Assembly (NCBI GenBank): GCA_002591705.1
Contig: PAAB01000033.1
Span: 1-6,203 of the forward strand
Direction of reading: 5' to 3'
Length of the DNA: 6,203 bases
Origin: Phycisphaerae bacterium
GTDB lineage: Bacteria; Planctomycetota; Phycisphaerae; Phycisphaerales; SM1A02
Part shown: positions 1 to 6,111 of the stretch, piece after piece
Layout of the letters: each line of letters opens with the position of its first letter
How positions within the stretch are numbered: the first letter of the stretch is position 1
Translations under genes and position numbers: made by a program
The notes under the pieces: model-generated
What the model was told of the DNA's origin: nothing
Database searches by the model: none
The model's input: the letters and a program-made list of their open reading frames with translations, nothing else

Positions 1-831
1 GGGATGAAGACGCAGAACCAGCTGGTATTCGAGCATCGCCCGGTCGTAGTGATGCAAACGCAGGGACAGGTCCGCAAGCAGGTGATGGGCCTCGAGATGG
101 ATCGGATCGATGCGCAGCAGATGTTCGAGACGACCGATGGCCTCGGGCAGCCGATCCAGCTTCACGAACAGCTTCGCCGACGACAACAGAATGGACGGGT
201 CCTCCGGCCGAAGCCGAAGCAGATCACCGAAGATCTTCAGGGCATCGGCATCCCGATCCGTCTCGGCCAGCAGCATCGCGAGTTGAATCGGAGCATCCAC
301 GAGTTCCGAATCGATGCGCACCGCTTTCCGGAGGCACCACTCGGCCCGCTTGAACTGCCTGCGGTGCACCAGACTGGAGGCGACGGCCTGCAGGCAGATG
401 GCGCTGGAGTCCTCCAGAGCCAGTTCAGCGAGGTAGAAGGCGGTCTCGGCCTGTTCGTGCTCACCCGTCGCGGTGAAGCACTCGATGCGACCGGCGTGCG
501 CCTCCTCGCAGGTGGGCTCCAGCCGAAGCACCCGTTCGTACGCCTCCGCCGAGCGGGCCCAGAGCTGCAGACGAAAGGCCAGCGAGGCAACGGCCAGATT
601 GGGATGAACCTGATCCGGAGCGAGAGCGGCCGCCCGCTCGAACTGCTCCATGGCTTCTCGATCACGCTGCGCCGCTTCGAGCGTCAGTCCGAGATTGAAC
701 TGCCAGTCGGCCTGATCGGGCTGGATGGCCAGTGCCTTGCGAAGCTCCGACTCGGCTTCCGCCAGAAACCCTCGATCGAAGAGTTCCAGGGCCCGGTCGG
801 CATGTCGCTCCGCCTGCTGCCACTCGTTCAT
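1..831 (-). CDS. TPR-repeat protein, N-terminal part (runs off left edge)
   Basis: The reverse strand is open from an ATG at 831 to the window edge with no stop, giving 277 residues. It is built almost entirely of about eight consecutive 34-residue tetratricopeptide repeats. Typical pieces are AEAESELRKALAIQPDQ, EAMEQFERAAALAPDQ, RSAEAYERVLRLEPT, ADALKIFGDLLRLRPED and EAIGRLEHLLRIDP, each with the A/L/G-A-x(n)-P spacing of a TPR helix pair. The N-terminus (MNEWQQAERHADRALELF) has no signal peptide or membrane segment, so the protein is probably a cytoplasmic protein-binding scaffold. TPR repeats do not reveal the partner, and a further domain may lie beyond the window. The start is supported by a purine-rich ribosome binding site 7 bases upstream and a -10-like box about 43 bases upstream. 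The long open frame on the opposite strand at 4-933 is its shadow: it has low-complexity, Q- and R-rich composition and no family resemblance. Confidence 0.9.
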   Translation of the reverse strand, partial: MNEWQQAERHADRALELFDRGFLAEAESELRKALAIQPDQADWQFNLGLTLEAAQRDREAMEQFERAAALAPDQVHPNLAVASLAFRLQLWARSAEAYERVLRLEPTCEEAHAGRIECFTATGEHEQAETAFYLAELALEDSSAICLQAVASSLVHRRQFKRAEWCLRKAVRIDSELVDAPIQLAMLLAETDRDADALKIFGDLLRLRPEDPSILLSSAKLFVKLDRLPEAIGRLEHLLRIDPIHLEAHHLLADLSLRLHHYDRAMLEYQLVLRLHP

Positions 832-838
832 CGTTCTG

Positions 839-846
839 CTCCCCTC
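839..846 (-). promoter_or_regulatory. Ribosome binding site of the TPR gene
   Basis: On the minus strand the bases read GAGGGGAG, followed by 7 bases and the ATG at 831. This fixes the start of the TPR protein. Confidence 0.6.
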
Positions 847-873
847 GACGCTTCCGGCGACCGAGCAACCCAC

Positions 874-879
874 AGTGTA
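874..879 (-). promoter_or_regulatory. Putative -10 box for the TPR gene
   Basis: The minus strand reads GGGGTACACTGTG; TACACT matches the -10 consensus TATAAT at four of six positions. It lies 42 bases before the ATG at 831, leaving a leader of about 35 bases that contains the ribosome binding site. The same GGTACACT string occurs before the gene at 6112, and GGTACCCT occurs before fumC. No convincing -35 box is seen at 16-18 bases. A small CCCC-GGC-GGGG inverted repeat (880-890) sits directly upstream. Confidence 0.45.
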
Positions 880-925
880 CCCCGGCGGGGATCGGACGGC
901 AGCCTGCCTCCGCTGCCATACCGCC

Positions 926-931
926 TACAAT
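926..931 (+). promoter_or_regulatory. Putative -10 box for the HEAT-repeat/sirtuin operon
   Basis: TACAAT differs from the -10 consensus at one position. Transcription would start about 6-8 bases downstream (937-939), only a few bases before the ATG at 942, so the message would be leaderless or nearly so. This fits the lack of any Shine-Dalgarno sequence before 942. The box overlaps the alternative ATG at 930, which makes that start unlikely. There is no clear -35 box. It lies 46 bases from the oppositely directed box at 874-879. Confidence 0.45.
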
Positions 932-941
932 GACCGCGACC

Positions 942-3047
942 ATGGCGAACCGGCGAACAACCTCGGCACGAATGAATTTCCGGATCGTGCTGGCGGCATG
1001 CCTGTGCACCATGTGCGCGGGACCGGTGCTCGGCGACACGTTCCATCGGTCGCTCACCACCGAGGAGCAGCAGCGGCTCCAGCGGCAGGCCGTGATCCTG
1101 CTGGAACCGGACCAGCAAATTGGTCTTCAGGAACGAACGAACGCCGCGGACGCTCTGGTGCGGATGCGCAGTCTGGAGAGCACCGCCGCGCTGAATGATG
1201 CACTGCGCAGCGGCCGGGTCGAGCCGATCCTGGCCGTGCTCATGGCCGAGGCCCAACAACCAAACCCCTCGCCGGATCTGCTGCCCGCACTGCTTGCACT
1301 GCTGCCGAACGCGCCGGACGCCACCGTCGGGTCCATCGGCGTTCTGCTGGCTCGCTATGCCGCCGCCGGATCCGGCTGCTTCGAGACCGTTTCGACCCTT
1401 GCACTCGATGGAAACCGCCCCCTCGAAGCGCGGCGAAACGCCACCGAGGTGCTCGGTGCGTTCCACGCCCACCCGATGCCGTCGATCCGGGTCCTCGTCT
1501 CGATGCTCGAACTCGATGCGACTCCTCCACCACTGGCAGACACTGCGATGTCGGCATTGGCCACCCTGACCGGACGGACGATGGATCGGGAGGAATGGAT
1601 CCGGTGGTGGTCGGATCTGGATGCATCCGACCGCTCCGAACTGCTCCGCACTTCGATCGACGCGCTGCACCGGACCACCGTCGCCTTCGATCACCGACTG
1701 CAGCAGGCCGATTCCGAAGCATCGCTCGCTTCACAACGAATGATCCGGGCCTACGCGGACCTGCTGCCGCTGCTTCCGCTCGAGGTGCAGCAGCAGAAGG
1801 TGCTGGAACTGCTCGACGACTCCCTCGCCGCGGTGCGGAATTTCGCGGTCTACCGCGTGTCCTTCATGCTCGGCGACGGGCATGACACCCCCGAACTCCA
1901 GGTTGCGGTGGGCCGACTGCTCACGGATCCCGACACCCTCACCCGGCGGCGCGCGGCCGGGCTCCTCAAGCAGCTCAACCGGGTTGAAATCGACGACATC
2001 GTGCTGACCCGACTGGAACTCGAGGAGGACGAGGAGGTCCTGAAGTCGATCCTTGACTACCTGGCCACACAACGAACCACCGCCGCCATCGATCCCGCCC
2101 GCCGCCTCCTCGGGGTTCCGGAGCTTCGGGAATCGGCCGCCCAGACACTCCGTGCGATTCTTCTGGAACATCCCGAACTGGACCCGGAGGTACGCCGTCG
2201 AATCGCGCGGGACGCCCGGACCGCGCTCGCCCCCTCGACGTGGCAGTCCATCGCTCCGCTGCTCGTGCTGACCGGAAACGAGGACGACCTCCGATCCCTC
2301 GAGGTGATCCTCGACAATCCCGATCCCGTCGTCCGTGCCACGGTGGCCAACGCCTTCCTACAGCGTGGCCGGCATGGTGCCCTTGTGGCCCGGGCATCGG
2401 ACGAGCAGATCTACCCGTTCGCGCTCATCGCAGCCCGACGGGACGTGATGGATCTCCCCACACTTCGAACCCTGCTGACCTTGGCACCGCCTCCGGACCA
2501 TGCAGACGCCTGGGCGGACTCGGTCGCCGAAGCGACCGAGATCCAGGAACCGACCCGCATCCTCGAGATCGACGACATGATCGGAGCGGTGCCGCACTCC
2601 AACGATCAGTTGCGCATCCGCATCCTCAATGCCAGCCTTTCGCGGGGCGTACTCGACGAATCGATGCAACTGCGGATTCTCAAGCGGCTGATTCCCATGC
2701 TGCTCGAACAGGATTCACCCGCGGCCGCGCTCACCCTGATCCAGGGGATCGACGAACGACTGCTGTACGAGCAGCTGCTGGACATGAAGTTCATTTCCGC
2801 CATCCGCGCCACGCTCTACGATGACGCCGCCGGCATCCACGACGACCCCGACATGTGGATCCGGGCCTACCAGGACACGCTGGCCAGTCGCCCCGAGTCC
2901 GCGTCCGATCTCCTGCAGGAGATCGTGCGCCGGTACAACGAACAACTCGATGCGGAACGGAGGGCGACCCTTGGACTGGTCGACGATCCGCTGATGCCCG
3001 ATGACGACACGTCGGAGACCGACGAAGCCGGGGATCCGGGTTCCTGA
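942..3047 (+). CDS. Exported HEAT-repeat protein
   Basis: This is a 701-residue, helix-rich protein of unknown specific function. Residues 1-31 look like a signal peptide: an arginine-rich start, then a hydrophobic stretch IVLAACLCTMCAGPVLG with likely cleavage before D32. An L-A-A-C string at 17-20 resembles a lipobox, but the hydrophobic part before it is too short. The body consists of degenerate HEAT-like helix pairs, clearest around residues 282-311 (LLDDSLAAVRNFAVYRVSFML), 317-346, 355-385 and 452-480 (DNPDPVVRATVANAFLQRG). After the first helical section comes W219-x-x-W-W, a motif I associate with planctomycete exported HEAT proteins. The C-terminus is acidic (PDDDTSETDEAGDPGS) with no membrane anchor. 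Such repeats normally bind other proteins. The frame is open upstream to an ATG at 732, but that stretch is antisense to the TPR gene and lacks family-like sequence. Starts at 930 and 972 are possible; 942 best fits the promoter and signal peptide. The stop touches the sirtuin start, so the two are co-transcribed. Confidence 0.85.
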   Translation: MANRRTTSARMNFRIVLAACLCTMCAGPVLGDTFHRSLTTEEQQRLQRQAVILLEPDQQIGLQERTNAADALVRMRSLESTAALNDALRSGRVEPILAVLMAEAQQPNPSPDLLPALLALLPNAPDATVGSIGVLLARYAAAGSGCFETVSTLALDGNRPLEARRNATEVLGAFHAHPMPSIRVLVSMLELDATPPPLADTAMSALATLTGRTMDREEWIRWWSDLDASDRSELLRTSIDALHRTTVAFDHRLQQADSEASLASQRMIRAYADLLPLLPLEVQQQKVLELLDDSLAAVRNFAVYRVSFMLGDGHDTPELQVAVGRLLTDPDTLTRRRAAGLLKQLNRVEIDDIVLTRLELEEDEEVLKSILDYLATQRTTAAIDPARRLLGVPELRESAAQTLRAILLEHPELDPEVRRRIARDARTALAPSTWQSIAPLLVLTGNEDDLRSLEVILDNPDPVVRATVANAFLQRGRHGALVARASDEQIYPFALIAARRDVMDLPTLRTLLTLAPPPDHADAWADSVAEATEIQEPTRILEIDDMIGAVPHSNDQLRIRILNASLSRGVLDESMQLRILKRLIPMLLEQDSPAAALTLIQGIDERLLYEQLLDMKFISAIRATLYDDAAGIHDDPDMWIRAYQDTLASRPESASDLLQEIVRRYNEQLDAERRATLGLVDDPLMPDDDTSETDEAGDPGS

Positions 3048-3755
3048 ATGCTGGACGCCGCCCGCCAGCTTGTCGATGCGGCCGAACGAATCACCTGCCT
3101 TTCCGGTGCGGGGCTCAGTGCTCCCTCGGGCGTCGGCACGTTCCGCGATCCCGTGGGCGGCTGGTGGACCAGGCACGATCCGATGCGGCTGGCTTCGCCG
3201 CAGGGCTTCGCGGAGGATCCGGATCTCGTCATGGACTGGTACGCGGCGCGGCGAAGTCAGATCGGCGCCGCGGATCCCAATCCCGCCCATCGAATCCTGG
3301 CCGCACACGAGGACATCGTGCAGGTCACGCAGAACACGGACGATCTGCTGCTCCGCGCCGGGTGCGATTCGGTCATCCAGGTGCACGGAGACATCGGAGC
3401 CGATCGCTGCCACGGCGGGGGCGGACACATCGAACGCATCGACCTCACCGATCCCCCGGGCCGTCGTCGGTGTCCGTGCGGTCGGGCGGAGCTTCGACCG
3501 GATGTGATCTGGTTCGGCGAGGCCCTCGATCCGGACGTCTGGCAGCGAGCGGAGGCGGCCTGCTCGAACTGCGACCTGCTCCTGGTGGTCGGCACCGATG
3601 CCAGTGTCTATCCGGCCGCCGGCCTCATCACCCTCGCGCGCCACCACGGGGCCCGAATCGTCGTGGTCAACATGAATCCCAGCCGGGCGAGCGGGATCGC
3701 CGACGTCGAACTCATCGGGTCCGCGGCGGAACTGCTTCCGGCGCTGCTGGCCTGA
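3048..3755 (+). CDS. CobB-like sirtuin (NAD-dependent protein deacylase)
   Basis: This 235-residue protein has the full Sir2 order. GAGLSAPSGVGTFRD (20-34) is the NAD-binding loop. TQNTDDLL (94-101) is the nicotinamide-pocket motif, and H113 in VHGD is the catalytic base. RPDVIWFGE (150-158), GTDASVYPAAG (182-192) and NMNPS (208-212) follow. Sirtuins transfer the acyl group from lysine to ADP-ribose, releasing nicotinamide. Y65-x-x-R68 matches the Tyr/Arg pair that lets SIRT5 and E. coli CobB remove succinyl and malonyl groups, so a desuccinylase role is plausible. Oddities: Asp184 replaces the usual Ser of GTS, Thr97 replaces a hydrophobic residue, Leu101 replaces the usual His, and only three zinc-site cysteines are seen (121, 142, 144). 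E. coli CobB, as I recall it, is also degenerate there. The protein is cytoplasmic. The ATG overlaps nothing but abuts the upstream stop (TGAATG), and no good Shine-Dalgarno sequence is seen, which suggests translational coupling to the HEAT gene. Confidence 0.93.
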   Translation: MLDAARQLVDAAERITCLSGAGLSAPSGVGTFRDPVGGWWTRHDPMRLASPQGFAEDPDLVMDWYAARRSQIGAADPNPAHRILAAHEDIVQVTQNTDDLLLRAGCDSVIQVHGDIGADRCHGGGGHIERIDLTDPPGRRRCPCGRAELRPDVIWFGEALDPDVWQRAEAACSNCDLLLVVGTDASVYPAAGLITLARHHGARIVVVNMNPSRASGIADVELIGSAAELLPALLA

Positions 3756-3770
3756 GCAGGACCGACGGGG

Positions 3771-3776
3771 TACCCT
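3771..3776 (+). promoter_or_regulatory. Putative -10 box for fumC
   Basis: GGGGTACCCT at 3767-3776 resembles the GGTACACT strings before two other genes in this window. It lies 31 bases before the fumC ATG, which leaves room for the Shine-Dalgarno sequence. There is no clear -35 box. It suggests that fumC has its own promoter, although read-through from the sirtuin is possible because no terminator is seen in the 52-base gap. Confidence 0.35.
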
Positions 3777-3794
3777 TGCCTCCCGAACCCCTAC

Positions 3795-3799
3795 AGGAG
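3795..3799 (+). promoter_or_regulatory. Ribosome binding site of fumC
   Basis: AGGAG lies 8 bases before the ATG at 3808 and decides that start. It is the most consensus-like Shine-Dalgarno sequence in the window. Confidence 0.75.
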
Positions 3800-3807
3800 C
3801 GCCCGCC

Positions 3808-5247
3808 ATGGCAACGAAGGTGAAGACGAGAACCGAACGCGACTCGATGGGGACGATGACCGTCCCCGCGGACGTGCTCTACGGTGCCAGTACCCAGCGT
3901 GCCGTGCTGAACTTTCCCATTTCGGGGCGGGCCGTGGGACACGAGATCATCCACGCCTTCGCCCTGCTCAAGGGGGCCGCGGCGGAATCGAATCACGAAC
4001 TCGGCAAGCTGACGCAGAAGCGACGTCGACTGATCGCCAGGGCATGCACCGAGATCGCCGCGGCGCTCGAAGGCGACGACCGGGCACGCACGGCCATGAT
4101 GCGCAACTTTCCCGTCGACGTCTTCCAGACCGGATCCGGCACGTCCAGCAACATGAACACCAACGAAGTCGTGTCCAACATGGCCTGCCTGGCCGCGGGT
4201 GCGAAGATCGGTGCGCAGGACCCGGTGCATCCCAACGACCATGTCAACATGGGACAGTCCTCCAACGACACCTTCCCCACCGCCATGCAGGTCGCGGCGT
4301 GCGTCCAGATCAAGCAGTCGCTGCTTCCGGCCCTGAAGAAGCTGGCCCGGACGCTGCACACCAAGGCGAGGCAGTTCGACAAGTACGTGAAGATCGGACG
4401 GACTCATCTCCAGGACGCGACCCCCATCCGGCTCGGACAGGAGTTCTCCGGCTACGCGGCCCAGATCGACCACGCCGTGGAACGGGCCAAGCGGGCCAGC
4501 GAAGCCATGGCGTCGAACCTTCCCATCGGAGGCACGGCCGTCGGAACCGGCATCAACACCCATCCCCGCTTCGGTCGTCTGGTGGCATCGAGACTGTCCA
4601 AGGCAACCGGAGTGCGGTTCAAGGAAGCCGCCAACCACTTCGAGGCGCAGGCGACCCGCGACTGCATCGTCGAGGCCCACGGACTGCTGCGGACGATCTC
4701 CATCAGTCTCTCGAAGATCGCCAGCGACATCCGTCTGATGGGTTCCGGACCACGGGCCAGCTGGTTCGAGATCATCCTGCCGGAACTGCAGCCCGGCTCA
4801 TCCATCATGCCCGGCAAGGTCAACCCGGTCCTCGTCGAATCGGTGATGCAGGTCACCGCCCAGGTCGAAGGCAACGACGTGACCATCGGCGTCGGAGCCA
4901 TGGGAGGCGTGGGTTCCATGATGGAACTGAACGTCTCGATGCCCTGCATGGCCGAACGACTGCTCGAGAGCATCCGGCTGCTGGCCAATGCCTCCGATCT
5001 CTTCGCCGACAACTGCGTTGCCGGGCTCAAGGCCAACCGCAAGCGCATCGATGAAACGGTCGAACAGAGCCTGATGCTCGGCACCGCGCTGGTTCCGGTC
5101 ATCGGCTACAACAAGTCGGCGGAGATCGCCCATCACGCCTACGAGACCGGACAGACCATCCGCGAATACTGCCTGGCCCACGGCATCCTCGATGCGAAGA
5201 CCCTCGACGACGTCCTCGACGTCAGCGGGATGACCCGTCCGCACTGA
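3808..5247 (+). CDS. fumC: Class II fumarate hydratase
   Basis: This 479-residue protein interconverts fumarate and L-malate in the TCA cycle. It is an iron-independent, cytoplasmic homotetramer in characterised relatives. The motifs appear in family order: TGSGTSSNMNTNE from 108, HPNDHVN from 141, QSSNDTFPTAM, GRTHLQDATP with His200 (the equivalent of the E. coli THLQDA histidine), and GGTAVGTGINTHP. The superfamily signature GSSIMPGKVN at 330-339 carries the catalytic serine loop. The C-terminal part (SLMLGTALVPVIGYNKSAEIA and a final DVSGMTRP) is typical, and the length is close to the 460-480 usual for FumC. PGKVN rather than PAKVN, and QSSND rather than QSTND, favour fumarase over aspartase. 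The start is set by AGGAG at 3795-3799. The gene ends 3 bases from the convergent hydrolase-fold gene. No damage or odd composition is seen. Confidence 0.96.
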   Translation: MATKVKTRTERDSMGTMTVPADVLYGASTQRAVLNFPISGRAVGHEIIHAFALLKGAAAESNHELGKLTQKRRRLIARACTEIAAALEGDDRARTAMMRNFPVDVFQTGSGTSSNMNTNEVVSNMACLAAGAKIGAQDPVHPNDHVNMGQSSNDTFPTAMQVAACVQIKQSLLPALKKLARTLHTKARQFDKYVKIGRTHLQDATPIRLGQEFSGYAAQIDHAVERAKRASEAMASNLPIGGTAVGTGINTHPRFGRLVASRLSKATGVRFKEAANHFEAQATRDCIVEAHGLLRTISISLSKIASDIRLMGSGPRASWFEIILPELQPGSSIMPGKVNPVLVESVMQVTAQVEGNDVTIGVGAMGGVGSMMELNVSMPCMAERLLESIRLLANASDLFADNCVAGLKANRKRIDETVEQSLMLGTALVPVIGYNKSAEIAHHAYETGQTIREYCLAHGILDAKTLDDVLDVSGMTRPH

Positions 5248-5250
5248 TCC

Positions 5251-6060
5251 TCACCACCACGGCCCTTCGACGGCAGCGGCCCGATCGGGATCATCCTCCT
5301 CGAGCGGCTCGATCCGCACGCGCGATCCGGCCGGAACCAGCGTTCGCAGCGACGCGGCTTCGTCGGCTCCGCATCGGGCCAGGACGGGCACGGCGGAATG
5401 CGCACCGGACCAACCAAGGTCGATGGGAGATCGGCCGCGCAACCAGAGCGTGATCAGGGCCAGATCCGCCGCCGGAAAGACGTGGTACCCCGCCCGCTTC
5501 AGTGCCGTTCGAAACCGTTCGCTCCCGTGCACGAACGGATCCACTGCGAAGATCCCCAGCGGTTCGACGACCCCGGCCGCCACGGCGTTGATCGCCAACA
5601 CCGCACCCAGTCCCTCTCCGGCCAATACGATCGATTCACCGGCGTGGCGATCGAGCAGTCGCCGTACGTCATCCAGTTCATCATGCCCCAGCGAACATCG
5701 GCCCGGGGCTTCACCGTGCCCCCGCAGATCCATGGTCACGAGGCGTCCGCACCAGGCGCCCCACGCCGGCAGTCGCGGCAGCAGACCAAGTTGGGAGCCG
5801 CCCCAGTCGTGCACCCAGACCACGGTGGGACCGTCGTTTCCGGTCGTGAACTCCCAGCTCGGCAGTTGCAGGCCGTCCTCGGTCTCGATCGCCCGTGATG
5901 CCACCTCGAATCCGAGCTGCTGCGGCTCGGTCGGCCGTCCCTCGGCCAGGGCCCGGCCGATGCCGTCGCGGGTCGGACCGGCGGCGGCACGGAGAATCAG
6001 CACCACCCCCGTCCAGAGGAGGAAGCCGGCGGCCAACAGCAGCAACAGGATGAGTCCCAC
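5251..6060 (-). CDS. Membrane-anchored alpha/beta-hydrolase-fold protein, probable pseudoenzyme
   Basis: This 269-residue protein begins with a hydrophobic helix (about residues 2-25, GLILLLLLAAGFLLW...), a probable inner-membrane anchor or uncleaved signal. The alpha/beta-hydrolase core follows: VVWVHDWGGS (80-89, the oxyanion-side loop), DLRGHG (111-116, typical of the family), the nucleophile-elbow region VLAGEGLGA (145-153), a cap-like helical part (about 175-215) and PVLARCGADEA (225-235). The usual G-x-S-x-G reads G-E-G-L-G, so Gly150 (codon 5611-5613, GGA) stands where the serine nucleophile should be. No histidine occurs after His221, so the usual C-terminal catalytic histidine is also missing. 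Hydrolysis by the standard triad is therefore unlikely; the protein may bind a ligand or partner instead. The start is GTG at 6060. An in-frame TAG upstream and no other start codon between them exclude a longer form. GGAG lies 8 bases before it. It diverges from the gene at 6112 and converges with fumC. Confidence 0.85.
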   Translation of the reverse strand: MGLILLLLLAAGFLLWTGVVLILRAAAGPTRDGIGRALAEGRPTEPQQLGFEVASRAIETEDGLQLPSWEFTTGNDGPTVVWVHDWGGSQLGLLPRLPAWGAWCGRLVTMDLRGHGEAPGRCSLGHDELDDVRRLLDRHAGESIVLAGEGLGAVLAINAVAAGVVEPLGIFAVDPFVHGSERFRTALKRAGYHVFPAADLALITLWLRGRSPIDLGWSGAHSAVPVLARCGADEAASLRTLVPAGSRVRIEPLEEDDPDRAAAVEGPWW

Positions 6061-6068
6061 GGTCCGGG

Positions 6069-6072
6069 CTCC
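6069..6072 (-). promoter_or_regulatory. Ribosome binding site of the hydrolase-fold gene
   Basis: The minus strand reads GGAG, then 8 bases, then the GTG start at 6060. It supports GTG as the initiation codon. Confidence 0.5.
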
Positions 6073-6095
6073 ATGCTCGCGCCGACGCGGCGCAC

Positions 6096-6108
6096 CGGTA
6101 CACTACCG
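6096..6108. promoter_or_regulatory. Symmetric, possibly bidirectional -10 element
   Basis: CGGTACACTACCG is a perfect 5-base inverted repeat around CAC. It gives TACACT on the plus strand (6099-6104) and TAGTGT on the minus strand (6105-6100), both of the form TANNNT. On the plus strand the box ends 7 bases before the ATG at 6112, which implies a leaderless message. On the minus strand it would leave a leader of about 30 bases with GGAG before the GTG at 6060. It could instead be an operator for a small dimeric regulator. No -35 boxes are clear. Confidence 0.4.
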
Positions 6109-6111
6109 CCC

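Noticed and set aside
4..933. Long plus-strand open frame of about 309 codons opposite the TPR gene
   Set aside because: It is the antisense shadow of a clear eight-repeat TPR protein; its own product is low-complexity and resembles no family.
732..941. A longer start for the HEAT protein at 732 (or 930)
   Set aside because: The added N-terminus is antisense to the TPR gene, is proline/arginine-rich and would bury the signal peptide. The ATG at 930 overlaps the likely -10 box.
957..1010. HEAT protein as a lipoprotein via the L-A-A-C string
   Set aside because: The hydrophobic stretch before that cysteine is only about five residues; a longer hydrophobic run continues past it to a normal-looking cleavage site.
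1130..1145. GAAC/GAACGAAC tandem short repeat
   Set aside because: It has only a few copies inside the HEAT coding sequence, encodes ordinary residues (Q-E-R-T-N-A) and shows no sign of a longer array.
3048..3755. The sirtuin as an anti-phage effector (Sir2-type defence such as Thoeris, DSR or Sir2-HerA)
   Set aside because: It has the compact CobB architecture with a deacylase pocket, a zinc-region remnant and the catalytic histidine. The neighbours are housekeeping or scaffold genes, and there is no HerA, TIR or Argonaute partner in view.
2715..3809. Minus-strand open frame of 364 codons across the HEAT end and the sirtuin
   Set aside because: It lies antisense to two well-supported genes and is a product of high GC content; no motif was recognisable.
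3712..4680. Minus-strand open frame of 322 codons opposite fumC
   Set aside because: The plus strand encodes an unmistakable fumarase; the antisense product has shadow-type composition.
5209..5237. Two small hairpins as an intrinsic terminator for fumC
   Set aside because: The stems are only 6 and 4 pairs, lie inside the coding sequence and have no T tract after them.
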